Part shown: in pieces, positions 51,736 to 64,000 of the stretch
Layout of the letters: every line of letters begins with the position of its first letter
How positions within the stretch are numbered: the first letter of the stretch is position 1
Assembly (NCBI GenBank): GCA_030674185.1
Contig: JAPXFY010000026.1
Location: 31,983,667 to 32,047,666 of the forward strand
DNA from: Monoplex corrugatus
Taxonomy: Eukaryota > Mollusca > Gastropoda > Littorinimorpha > Ranellidae
Direction of reading: 5' to 3'
Length of the DNA: 64,000 nt
Made by a program: the position numbers and the translations under genes
The notes under the pieces: model-generated
Databases searched by the model: none
What the model was told of the DNA's origin: nothing
The model's input: the letters and a program-made list of their open reading frames with translations, nothing else

Positions 51736-53701
51736 TTATTTCATGATGCACATAAGTGTGGTTCCCTGTGGTTTAAAAAAAACATGAACACTGGAATGCA
51801 GACAAACTAAGGAAAGCAAAATACGCTTAAGTACAGAACTAAATAACATTAACAACAACAACTCACAAACAGACCTTAAAAAATGCTCCCCCCTACATAC
51901 ATGAAAACAAAATTAATAAGTGTAATCCCTTTTGTTACAATCACTGCTAATGTCACAATGAACTCAAAATCACGAAAAGGTGAATTTCAGTGCAATCATT
52001 GGCTATAAATGTGTGCAACAAAAGTGTGCGAGCAAAGCTGCTGCATAATAACAGTGCATATTATTTTCCTTCATGCAAACTTCATGCCAAACAGAGCTCT
52101 GACAAACACATAAAATTTAGAAGCCCTATGTCATAAACAACAATACAATTATTACTTTTAGTTTGGTTGGAGTTTTGTCAAAAAACTGTGAGGCATACTG
52201 CATCACACAAATCAAATTTTAGCTTTGTATTTTCACTAATTTCCAATGAAACATGTTTTACCCTTAAAAAAAAAGAGCTCTGAGGGAGAGGTCTGTACGT
52301 GTGATGACCTTACAATAATGCAAATAATATGAACCCTCTAAACGCTTTACACATTTACTCCTCTTACTGATACATACTAATTCATTACAACTACAGTGAA
52401 GTGTTTGCCTAAATCCAAATTACCATGAGCAATTGGTCTTTCCTCGGTGACAAGCTACAGCAAAGTATTTTTCAGTAGTCCTGTCTTCTTTGGAAATCAC
52501 TGAAATTTCATTAAATTGTAGAATAATTTTAACACATCCATGTTCTATTGAAATTTCGTTAACCTGTAGAACTATTTTAACACCCCTGACTGAGAAGAAG
52601 TTTCAATGGTTGCTGTTTTTACTTTTGGCAGTGCTACACATAATTACATAATAACGTAACGTCTGGATAATCTTAGTTAAGTTGATACATTTATATTTCA
52701 GCGGTTAAAAAATTACACAAATGATGCTATGGTGATCAAGTTTTCAAAATCAATACCAGCTTCAGAGGATGTTTTCATGATTTCAGAATAGAACCAATAC
52801 TGCTAATATACAGGTGTCTGAATGTGACCAACAGATACCTCACTTGTAGCATAGCTGCTGCTGTCAATTGTGTTAGCTTTAAATGACCGCAACATCAATG
52901 TTTCCTTTCCTTTGGGTCACAAATGCATAAGGGCGACACTTGTTTTATCGCTTTTCGCTTTTCTACGCGAACTTGTCTTTTTTCTCTTGCCATGCCTTTC
53001 TTTTTCTTTCTCATTCTATTCCATGGAGTTAGTCTTTTCTTCTTCTCAAAATAAACTTTGGAAAATATTAGTAATTGTCTGTCTGGAATCAGTGATTTAA
53101 AAAAAAAGTAGAAATCTTGTTATAAATTTTAGCACTTATTTTCTATTTTCTTTTTAGCATTCATTTCTCTGTTGACCACTGATTAATTATTTCGTTAATT
53201 GATGTTTGAATAAATACCTGTCTATACAAGTATACAGTATTCTTAACTTAACCCTACAGGTTTTACAAAAATGATTGTGCTACTGTCCTGAAAATGTCAA
53301 ATGAAGGTTCATCAAGACTGGTCTATTTCCAAGTCCCAATTACACAAACCTACCCACCTACCCTCATCCCCACCTCTACAAGACTGTTGTTATGGTCTGA
53401 TGATCTCTCCATTTCAAAATTGGAATGAACCAGTTATAATATGACCTCCAGTCAGTTGGACTACAAGCATCAAAAACAGATTTGAATTGGAATGAACACT
53501 AAAAGCACTGGGAAAAAAGTTAGCATGTGATGTAACTTTGTAGAACTGTATATTTCACTCTGCTGAGATACATTCATTTTATAAATGAACCGAAAACTAT
53601 AACCAACAGGAAAAGAAGTAAACTTAATTTGAAGAGAAACCATGACTTGTTGGTTATTTTAAGCAACAGGAAAAGAAATAAACTTAACCTGAAGAGAAAC
53701 C

Positions 53702-53760
<59 letters not shown>

Positions 53761-56700
53761 CACATGACACACACACACACACGCACACACACTTCCCTAT
53801 CAAAGCATGTCTTTGTTCTTATTCGACACACTCAGATCAGTTCAAAAGACATGGTCTGGCCATCTAGCTTAGTAAGGTCGTTTGACACACAAAAATGGAA
53901 GCACAACAGAACAATCGAAAATAAGAGATAAAACAATAATGCAAAAAACATCAACCAAAAAACAATCAGCTACATGGTGTCTGAATGAAACGTTACCACC
54001 AGTTCTATAAACGCACACATGAACACTTAGGTTCACAGTACATGAGTGTATATTCAATGCAAGTTTGTACAATACCGTGACAATATCAAATATATATTTG
54101 ACACATGAGAGAGAGAGAAAGCGACAGAGAGAGGGAGGGAGAGAGAGGCAGACAGACAGCGAAAGACAGACAGACAAAGAGGAGGGTCAGGAGAAAAGCA
54201 GCAAAGATGCAAAAGCAAGAAAGACTGGGACTGGGTGTGACACATACCTCAGACTGGGGAACAGATGGCAAGGATTGAGTAAGTGTAAGGGGGGGAGGGG
54301 GCTGAGAGAGAGGTGGGGGAAAGAAAACATTTACAAATGTGAGTTTAAAAAACACACAAAACCCCACATAAATTAGTTTGTTCAACTTTCAACTCAATAT
54401 TTCTGATGTCACTTCGATTTTGTCAACTATGACACTGACACATGAATGTACAAACTGGGAACACGGAATCCGAGGATGTGTGCTTGTGTGAGCGTATATG
54501 TGTGTGTGAAAGAGAGGGAGGGAAAGAAAGAGAGATGGGAAGAGAGAGAGAGAGAGAGGGGGGGACCGTTTCGACAAAATCAGTAAAGGACAATGGAAAG
54601 AGGTGGAGGGGCTCAGGAACAGGTATCACATTTAAATGAGTTCAAACACAAACTTCACCACTCCTAGCAGACAGTCATATAAACATGAAAAGACAGCCAG
54701 GTTGGTGATCTGGCACACTCCTACTCATCACAAAGAAAGGACATCAGCTGAACGACATTTCACAGCATCACTTCTGGCTAGCAGCTACCTGCTAGCATTC
54801 AAACAGATCTGAGAATATGGGAATGGGAAGGGGGGCAGGGAATGGAGACGCCGGAAACCCAAGCAACGCAGAGATTGACGAGGCAAAGAGATCAGATTAT
54901 AAGAGCACTAAGGATTCAAAGAAACTGGCAGTTATTTTCTAAAATATTTGACAAGCAGCGACTGCTAACAAAATATTTAGCATATGAGGCAGCAAAGGAG
55001 AATGTAAGAGTAAAATCACAAACGAAGTATACCAGCATAAGAGGCAGCAAAAGGTAATTCATAATGTGGAACAAATCATGAACAAAATAAGACGATCGGA
55101 AATGCAGTCTTGTATAAAAACTCTTGGCACATTCACATAAAAAGGTTTGATGGAATGTGTATGCAGAACTAGTTTTAAGCTAGTTTTAAACACTGTCCAA
55201 ACCTATTCAAAAACAAGATCATTCAAATTAAAATGTCAGCCTGAAAGCTAGAAGCTGAGCATACTTTAAGCGTGTACAGTGACAGAGGCACACTTACATG
55301 CTATCATGCAAACATACAAAAAAGTACTTCTGGAAAACTTAATCAGCAATATCAGATGCAAAAAATAATTCAAACATACATGAAAACAAATGTCATATAC
55401 TGAAATCAAAGCAGTATAATTCAAACAGTTGTTTAACTAAACCACAATACAAAAATCACTACACAAACTATTTTTCCAAGATGGCCATTCTGAAGGAGTA
55501 CAACAGATCTCTCCCACACACTTGCTATTTCTCTGCTGCTGACATAAGAACACTTCAACATACACACTCTCCCAGCAAACTGTATTATGATTTGATCCTG
55601 ACTCAAGTTTCATTGATGCTTATTTATAATTATGAGAGAAAAATAAACTGAGGTAACAGATGTTTACAAAACAAAATCTTGCATTTTAGCTTCAGAGGAT
55701 AATTCAACTAAATGTGTCTGAAGTATGTAACAGATATAGGCCTACCATTTTTCAAACAGAAAGCCAGAAGTTGCATGAAACATAACAACAAACTAAAAAT
55801 GCAGATATTTTATTGATAACCATTAATAAGCATTTTAAAAATGATGACTCCAGAGACAGTTTTAATCTTTACCCACTCACAGGGAAACCTTGAGAACTGA
55901 AGACAGGAAGACAGCAGTGGGACATGGGAGGAAAGAATAAGAGGGGAATGAGATGCTAAAAACTTAATTTTTAAATTTTGCCTGCAGTTGTTCAAATTTT
56001 AAAGCCTACAATTTACACAATACACATTGTGAAAATGACTGTTGACTGAAGAAATCATCACATACAAGTCTTACAAACACAGGCCCTCATGATAAAAAAG
56101 CCACATATACACATATTTCAATTCAAACCTTTAAGGGGGAAAAAAATCCTAAGTTCTATCATGACCAAGTTTCAGCTATGTACATGTTCAATACAAAAGC
56201 ACAACTTCTGGTGCACAAAAATACATTTAATATATATGTTTACAATGTGTTCAGATAACACAACATGTACAAATACGACATAAATGTACATGAACAATAC
56301 GTTTCTTACAGCACAACAGTGGGATGTTATAAATCATAAATAGGAGACAAAAGCAGGTGAGGAGAGGGAGAAATGGGGTGTGGGAAAGAGGTGGGCTTAT
56401 ATAAACCAATGATGAAACTTGATTTTCTAATGGTACAGGTATTAGCACACTGATCAACCTCCATATCTGTAGTTAGCAGTGGGAAGAGGAGGCAGGGGAG
56501 AGAAACTGCTGGCTTGTCCTCTACCAATCTTATTAGTTATTGTGTCCTTTATATAACAGGAAATACAGAAACAGATCTATCATTTGGGCGTCAGACAGGA
56601 CAGGTGCTGACACTGTCAGATATATACTGGAATGAAGGGAAATGGGTTTGTCATAATCATGATTATGTAAGCAATCTAATTTAATATAGCATATACATTA

Positions 56701-57725
56701 GCCATAATGATAATGTAGAGCTCACAGTCTGACAGGGCAATTGTTACATAAAATAGAATATATCAATAATCATGATGTGGAACAATGGGACAGGCCTTGG
56801 GTGGAGTTGGGAACATGCACAAATGCACTTCAATCCCATGTACAAGTCATGTACAAGTACATGTACAATACATAAAGACATATAAATGTACACACACAGA
56901 CATACACAAACAGACACACACACACACACATGTATACACACACAGAGGTGTTTTTTTACCCAACATACAATTAGAATCTTATACATAACAAATTAAGTAA
57001 TATGGGGAAGAAAGACATGAAAATTCTTTTTGATACAAATCATCTGAAATCTTTCCATCATGGTTCTAGTTATCTTGAAATAAACAGAATAACATCAATT
57101 GTTTCTTCACCCTATTCCAAGATCAATACCAAGCCTCTCCACTCAGTAAACATTTTAAACCATGATTATGATCTCACATAGAGACCTGATGAGGAAAACT
57201 CACATTTTAATTACACAGGTGAGAAAAATCAACAACAACTAAGATCACGGATCAGTCACAGTAATCACCAGTTAAGTGTGTCTGTAGTTTCAATGCCACT
57301 TTTCTGCTCAACACCACAGTGAAAGATCAAACAGACTGAGAAGTGTTAGGCGTTATGACAGTCATGGCAGTGCTGAGATCTTGCTGTTCCCGTTTTTACC
57401 TAATGAAAGAATGTGAGTGACAAACAATTACAGAACTCCTATCCCCATCACCATCGACTGAAAACAAGTACAAACACACAACAAACATGCCCTAGCTAAA
57501 CAGAAAACACCATCACATCATTACATCCAAATTCCTAATGTGTCACTGAATGCATACAAATATCCCTTCATTCCTTGTTTTCTAAGCCACTGTAGCAATG
57601 TTGTAAACAATGTAACATGTATGCATATTTCAACACATAATCCTTAAATGTGTTTGAACATTTGCATGCCCAAGAATGGGCATCATTTTGAGCTAATTTT
57701 CATGCCATAAGGTGAGCTGGATTAA
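51736..57725. other. AT-rich non-coding sequence with microsatellites
   Basis: (CA)n at 53705-53790, (GA)n at 54104-54160 and 54541-54560, (CA)n near 56895-56930. TTTATT at 51735-51740 gives a minus-strand AATAAA, so this could be the 3' end of a minus-strand gene, but I find no supporting coding exon. The frames here have no recognisable motif. Confidence 0.45.
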
Positions 57726-57800
57726 CTCTGACTTCCGCACCCCATCCACCAGCTGCAAAAACCGAACCCTTTGACTGCCTCACACTATCCACAAGCTACA
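57726..57800. mobile_element. TTAA foldback MITE, partial copy 3
   Basis: TTAACTCTGACTTCCGCACC then CATCCACCAGCTGC and CCCTTTGACTGCCTCACACT correspond to the left halves of outer and inner palindromes; the right half is missing. Confidence 0.45.
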
Positions 57801-58261
57801 TTAAAATGGCCTTCTTACAGCTCATCTTAGTAGCCTGATTGTTGTTCTGGTGGTCTCAGTATAGAGTCAGATAAATCCCCATTCCCCCACTTCCCTGGGA
57901 TAGTTATCCCCATAGGCTGTATCACCTGAGGTGAGTGTTGACATAAAACTGAAGCCAATCAATCAATCAAACAAACAAATGACATATCACAAACAGCACA
58001 GATTGTGTTCCCTTTACCCCCACCCTTTACGCTCCCCAAAGCTAAACAACATGAACAGTTAAGTGGATCTTCATAAACAAAGCCTGTAAAACTAAGAATA
58101 TAAGGCACACATATTTTTTTGAACCAAAATGAGCAGATGTTCTGACGTACACAGTCGTTTACTACATATAATCTGAGCTAGGATTTCTGTTTTTGTTTTT
58201 TTCATGAGCTGTTTAAATACATTATCACATTATCATTTTCTTTTCTTTAATGCAATAGTTG

Positions 58262-58270
58262 GAGAGAGAT

Positions 58271-58347
<77 letters not shown>

Positions 58348-58400
58348 AGACAGACAAACAGACAAACAGACAGACAGACAGACAGAGACAGAGAGAGGAG
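58262..58400. repeat. (GA)n and (CAGA)n microsatellite
   Basis: Long GA run (58272-58343) then GACAGACA repeats to about 58395. (AAC)n follows at 58528-58551. Confidence 0.95.
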
Positions 58401-58559
58401 GAACACACCTTGTGCTGAGCTTAAAAATTGAACCCTTTTCTAAACAACTCCTTTATACAATTACAAGATTAACAAATGAAATCAAATGAAATGAAAATGA
58501 ACTGAAACGCTACTTATATGTGATTCAACAACAACAACAACAACAACAACAGACAGAAG

Positions 58560-60845
58560 GGAAACAAGATATATGAACACAAAAAGAGAACCCAGAAAAC
58601 AGCACAAAAACAAGCCACTTAATTCTAAGAGAAAGACAATTTTAAACAGACTATGGAATGCGACTGATACTGGAAATACTTCAACTATCTCTTTCATAAA
58701 CTCCTATGTTTGGTTTCAATATCTTATTAACTAATTCTGAAAGGCTCACACACAGATATAATATACAAAATAGTACTTCAACTTCAGCCAAATCACAACA
58801 CATGTTAACACAGATTTAAAACTACAAACACTTCAGACATTTTAACAGAAGTCTGCAGCACCCAAGATGGTACATGCCGGCAGACAAAAGGAGAAAAGAC
58901 AGTTCTTTTGGAAGAAAACAACAACAGCAACAAAACAATCAAACAGATGCCAGCTAAGCTACTAAGAGAAATAATAAAGATGACAAGAAAATTGGCAAAT
59001 TCCGAGCACCAAACTATTTCATAATCTGAGAATGAAAGAAAACATTGTTCTGAAAACATATTTCGGTACAGATACAATAAAATCTCATTTCATGTTTTCA
59101 TATTGGAAACAGTACAACTAACTAGTACTACTCGACAAGACTCTAAGGACATTGGGTACAGATACAATATACTTCAGTTCAGCTACACACAACGTAAAAA
59201 AAAAAATTTAAAAAAAAGATTATCAGAGTCCACTAAGCTAAAGGTTTACACAAAGACTCTCAAAATACAGATACAAATGTAATGACAGATTACCAGAAGG
59301 GAGACAGGGCAGTAATAATCCAATAAAATGCAATAATGACATCAGTGCCGAAAAGTTACAAAAGAGACAGAAATAACATCATCAATACAAAAATATCTTT
59401 TCGTATGTCCACCTCTCTTAACACAGACTTGCTAAATATGGTGAGAAAGAATACTGTTGTACATATTATACATCAACTTATGAATGATGTAATGCAAAAC
59501 TTTGAATGTTACTATACACACTTCATTTGGGCATGTTTTCAAGAGATGGAATGAAACTAGTGTGAAGTTCAAATGCTTCAAAGAAACCACCATGTACAAA
59601 ATAGTACAAGACGGTACTCTGCTCTCATATATTCAAATTCACAGCACAGCTACCAAAAAAATGGACCAATGTGGTCCCCATTATTTCAAATATATTTGCT
59701 CAAGTTGTTATATTACTCCAAAAAAGATTCAGGAAATGATTCAAAAGAAAATGTGAGCAGCAAAATGCAAATCTATCCGAAAAAGCATGTGTGCAAATTT
59801 GTTGTTTCACAAACCCATTCTCCTTCTAATAATACAACTCAGCTGTTTCTGATAATGCAACTCAGCTTAATAAGCAAATTAAATGAGCAAAATCAATACA
59901 TAAGGCAGAATATATATAATGAGAGACTGTTAGCTGCATAATATCAAGTGCATACAAAACATAATAAAAGAAAAATCTTTAAATTGAATCACATAATAAC
60001 AGACTATAGAAATTCAGAGATACAGCAGTTGCACTAACTAGAACAACAACAAATCACAATGTAACATACACGTGCTGAATATATCGAAGGAAACCTCTCT
60101 TGAACACAGAACAACTCACATTCACTGAACTCATCACAATTCATGGTCTGCTTTTCTTCTGCTGGGCATCTTCTTATACTTTTGCACCAGGTATAAGCAA
60201 CATAACACACCTGAGCCACATATAATTTCTATTGCTCCAGCACTTTTGATGTATCTTTCTCATGCATGGGCAAAGAAGAGGTCAAGTTTAAGATTCTGGA
60301 ATTCAAGAATGTATAAAACATTTCTGACATTTAAGCAAGGTTAAAATCACTGAAAATGATGAGCATACGCTGGGCATGATGAAGTATGCATACAGCTACT
60401 ACAAGAATTGTGAACTGGAATCCAAATGTATTACTTGTCTCCCTTGAATCTGTGTTTTGTGCATTTAACTATTTCAGTACAAGTTTCATGAAATATATAT
60501 TCATTTCCTCTTAATCTGTCTTTTCAACATCTGTGAAAAATGATTTTCAAACCATGTGCCATCTATTCACTTCATATACTTATGGCATAGCATAATGTGT
60601 ACTGTGTGCCATATAGGGAATCACCATCACACTATGATGCCTTTTCTGGCATACTGAAAACTGACAATCCCGAATGAGCAAGTTCAAGGTTCCTGAAATA
60701 TGTCAAGAAGTGCAACGCCATGGCAACTAAAGCATACAGTCTCAAGAAAGATGCTGAGCTCTCCAAAATCACCGTTTTAAACTCATGGTCATTTTAGGTG
60801 CCACAATACAGATAGCACTTTGGAACCAGAATTTGGAACTGGAGT
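58560..60845. other. AT-rich sequence, nothing recognised
   Basis: No conserved frame, splice pattern or repeat family seen on either strand. Confidence 0.45.
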
Positions 60846-60849
60846 TTAA

Positions 60850-61036
60850 ACCTTTGACTCCCACACCCTGTTCACTAGCATCCTACATTGTGAAGCATGC
60901 TAGCGAAGCAAAAACTTCACTCTATAACTCCCTCATCCTATCCATCAGCTTTTTGCAGGAAGCTGAAGGATAGGGTGAGGGAGTCAAAGAGTTAAGTTTT
61001 TGCTGTTGATAGATAGGGTGCGTGAGTCAATGGGGT
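60850..61036. mobile_element. TTAA foldback MITE, copy 4
   Basis: TTAA at 60846-60849 followed by ACCTTTGACTCCCACACCC; the right end is eroded (GTGAGTCAATGGGGTAG). The inner palindrome is well kept: CTCCCTCATCCTATCCATC with GGATAGGGTGAGGGAGTCA around a CTTTTTGCAGGAAGC centre. Confidence 0.65.
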
Positions 61037-64000
61037 AGAAGTGGAATTCAATCAAAAGGATATGTGATAAACTAAATTTGCTAGCAGACTGATGGCTCCA
61101 GAAAACTCTTGTAGCCTGAGCAGACCCTGTGCACATGTGAGATTTTGAAATGGAGGAACAGTGGGTGCTTTCAGGATTCAACATCAAACACTCAACAAAC
61201 ATTCTCAAAATAATTTGGCACATCATGATGCACAGCAAATAGGCCAGATTTTCCTAAATTGTGAAATGAGACTGAACTCAACATCTGAAGACATCAGATC
61301 ACCATTCCCATGCTCTATCAATGACAGAAGTCCTCTGGACACACCATTACATGGATTCACAAAAACATAAATTTACACACACAGAGACAAGAGGCAGAAA
61401 ACACCACTGTCTAGCGCATGTTAAAAACTCAGAAATTGGTTACAATCCATGTGTCATTACAGTTGCACATCTCACAATAAATGTCACTCCACAATTTACG
61501 GTCCATTTAGACTTACATAAAGAAAAAGATTTCTCTCAAATTCGAAGGAGGAAACCCCACATTTTTTGCCTTCCTTGATATACAGAACTCACCAAGTCCT
61601 ATCATTCATATCACAATACAAGAATCTAAGACATTTACGTAAGAAAACATCCATGATAACTCTTGGTAAGAAACGAAAGTCATGAAATAAAATCAAGTAA
61701 CTCTTTACCGATCATACCTTTTTTTTTCCTGATGTGTGAAATCATAAGCACGTACACGATCTCCCTTCCAAATCATAATCATTTGTAATATTTTTCTCAA
61801 GTGAAAATATCATTTGTGCTCACAGAAATATTACGCGACATGTGAGATTATCCTTGCAACTGACCAGCAGTAGTCACTGTGATATTGAGGTTGTCTGCCC
61901 TGATTTCCCACTGCAGCAAACACAGAAACAGAAAACTGAACGAAACTGAAAGATAAATTACAAATTACAAACACAGTTTTTGTTTATTTACAGAGATCCC
62001 CCTCCACACCCAAACACACTGTATACATATATATATATATATATAATATACATAAGCAGAGGCTTGGATGCAATACTGTAAGGATCGAATATTTTCATAA
62101 CAACAGTATGCATATGACAGAAATCACCAAATCCCCGTACAAAACTTGAGAAACAAAACCTAGAGGAAACCAAAGAATTTCAGTAATAAGAGGATTACAA
62201 TAAAGAGGGGAAACAGTGGGAAACAGACGGTGGGGAGGTGGGAGGAAGAAAAACGAAAAAAGGACCACAGCCAAAACATTAAGGTTCTATCCCACTTTAC
62301 CGCAAAATACAACAGATGCACATTTCTGACTAAGATTTAGAAAACCATTTCATCAAGGGAGGAGAAAAAGCTTAAAAGAAGAAATGATTTAAAAAAAACC
62401 TATCAGTGTTTGATACAGTAGTACAGTGCAGGGACAAGGAACACGAACACTCCGAGTTGGAAATGTAACAGAAATTTCACCAAAAGGTCACTACCTCTCT
62501 TCTCATTTCAATATACTGACATCATTTCAATACAAGTTTTAAAGAAACATATTGCAGTCAAAGATGACACATCCCACCAATTCTGTGCCATATAACAAAG
62601 TAGAACCTGCAATCTCTTCAAACTAACAGAGGTCCACCATCTTCACCACACAGGAAAACACAAGATCAGATATTTGAATACAAACAAAATGTTCTTACCA
62701 TAATATGGCAAAACATCTGACCATATAGACATATATACACAAAATATGAGCATTTTACAAGGACAGTTGCAAAACAAAATTTTGTCGTCATTGGACGAAG
62801 ACAAAAACAAAGACAAAACATTTTTTTTTACCACAAGAATAGGTACAGACAAAAACTTCTGACATGTGCAAACACAAAGTAAAATTATACTACTGTGATC
62901 ATCATGACAAATGCATGGACAAGCAGAAGTACAAAACAGCCTTTAAACCACCTGAACAAAAATGCACAAAAGAAATTCCAACTTTATGGACGAATACAAC
63001 CATAAAAGTCTGACTCTATAGACATATGCATGGGGAAAATCTAACCCACAGACAGACAGATGTACAAACAAACACAAACCTAGCAATAAACTTTGAAGTC
63101 TGGTCATGTGGACAACCAAGCCAAACATTTTCTCAAGAAGGAAGGCAGTGAACCTTGCTGCCTGTATGAAAGTTGACAATGCTACAGAAACTACTGCCCT
63201 TCTCTTTCTTTCCTTTTCTGTCTGTCTTTTCTACCTATACTACCACTCTTTCTTTCTTGAGTTTTCTTTTCATCCGCCAGGTGACCTATTCTGCAGTGTT
63301 TTATAGTGAGCTGAAACAAAGCCAACTAGGTTATGTCCACACTACAGCAATACACCCAGTACTTTTGCAGGGCAAACAAACTTTTCACTGTACAGTTTGA
63401 CATGAAAATGTTTTATGAGTAGATTTCAGTGAGGGTAGGGAGGGGGTAGAGGCTTAATTCTTGCCCAGTTTGATGCGAGTACATGAGGTATGGTTAAATG
63501 ATCTGGGCATAATTTTAAATTTTCATTTCATCACTATCGTCATCATCATTCATTTCATCTCATCGCCTATCATTGTTTTGCTTCTCTTATTTCAATTATT
63601 CATTCATTTTTTTGTTACAGGTAAACAGTCAACTGAATCAGGTCATGTGTGCTTTCAAAACCAATAGCAGTACAACTACATACTTAACATGTCAATTCTT
63701 TTAGCCGAATCCAATTATAATTTACTTTTGGAAACATGATTGGAGAGAAACAATCTTTGCATGGCAAGAAAAACAGAAGGGTCAATAACAGCTTGGTTAC
63801 TATTAATTTTTTTCCGCCAATCGTGTCCAGTTCACACACATGGTTAGCCCCATGCAATTCCAAAGGAATGAAAATTGAAACTCACCAATACATCAAACCT
63901 TTTGAAACCCAACACGTCAAACCTTCTGAAACTCACCAATATGTCAAACCTTTAAATTTCAGGGTAGACTGTGGCTTAACTGTGAATTCAAGTTACATGA
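61037..64000. other. AT-rich sequence to the window end, nothing recognised
   Basis: (AT)n at 62025-62045. A plus-strand pyrimidine tract with CAG at about 63607-63621 could be a splice acceptor, but the following frame is short and unrecognised. No repeats beyond simple sequence. Confidence 0.4.

Noticed and set aside
54235..54262. Possible 6-nt microexon (TCTGAG between CCCCAG and GTATGT) on the minus strand
   Set aside because: Both splice signals are present, but no flanking exons were found; chance occurrence is likely.
54842..55057. 71-codon basic frame (METPETQATQRL and on)
   Set aside because: No recognisable domain, splice context or repeat membership; could be chance in A-rich DNA.
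57362..57399. Possible 12-codon terminal exon on the minus strand (KNGNSKISALP then TGA)
   Set aside because: The splice acceptor is plausible, but there is no neighbouring exon or homology to support it.

Overview
This is metazoan nuclear DNA: spliced genes with GT-AG introns, tRNA-derived SINEs, long (CA)n/(GA)n microsatellites and a wide mix of transposable elements (DIRS, Penelope-like, RTE-like, CR1/L2-like, piggyBac, PIF/Harbinger, hAT-like). The repeat mix is what I would expect of a lophotrochozoan, most likely a gastropod mollusc. That placement is inference from general style, not from a diagnostic gene.

Three host loci can be read. (1) At 532-4767 (+) lie the last two coding exons of a SOCS-box protein; the penultimate exon has an apparent frame break. 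Its 3' flank holds a ~2.9 kb minisatellite (about 5155-8010) before the first AATAAA at 8553. (2) The SET/TAF-I histone chaperone gene (NAP family) runs on the minus strand from the ATG at 43909 to the TAG at 13499. Eight coding exons join in phase into a 264-residue protein, with a poly(A) signal at 12760-12765. It is the backbone of the window, and its introns have collected most of the mobile elements. (3) Inside SET intron 2, on the same strand, a first coding exon (34948-35047) and a phase-compatible second exon (28467-28546) flank a 5.75 kb DIRS element. They suggest an unrecognised nested gene with that retrotransposon in its intron.

The DIRS element (28584-34336, minus) is the most complete mobile element. 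It has 127-bp inverted terminal repeats, an internal complementary region that joins the two outer ends, a gag-like ORF, RT/RNase H and an intact tyrosine recombinase. In-frame stops interrupt the gag and RT/RH frames.

Other elements: a family of TTAA-flanked (piggyBac-type) elements at 19609-23189, 23755-25315, 41561-42168 and 42427-43127, plus a separate degraded piggyBac transposase at about 11370-12235. The 19609 element carries a nested TIR element and a ~380-bp satellite array. Small TTAA foldback elements sit at 27133, 49453, 57726 and 60850. A PIF/Harbinger-derived element (16090-16813) has TAA target duplications. A CR1/L2-like element lies inside an RTE copy (37728-40190). An RTE and Penelope cluster occupies 46260-49080 (minus). 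One tRNA-derived SINE family is present in three copies, one of them split by an RTE tail with a 9-bp target duplication.

From about 51.3 kb to the end I find simple repeats, two foldback copies and no recognisable coding sequence.
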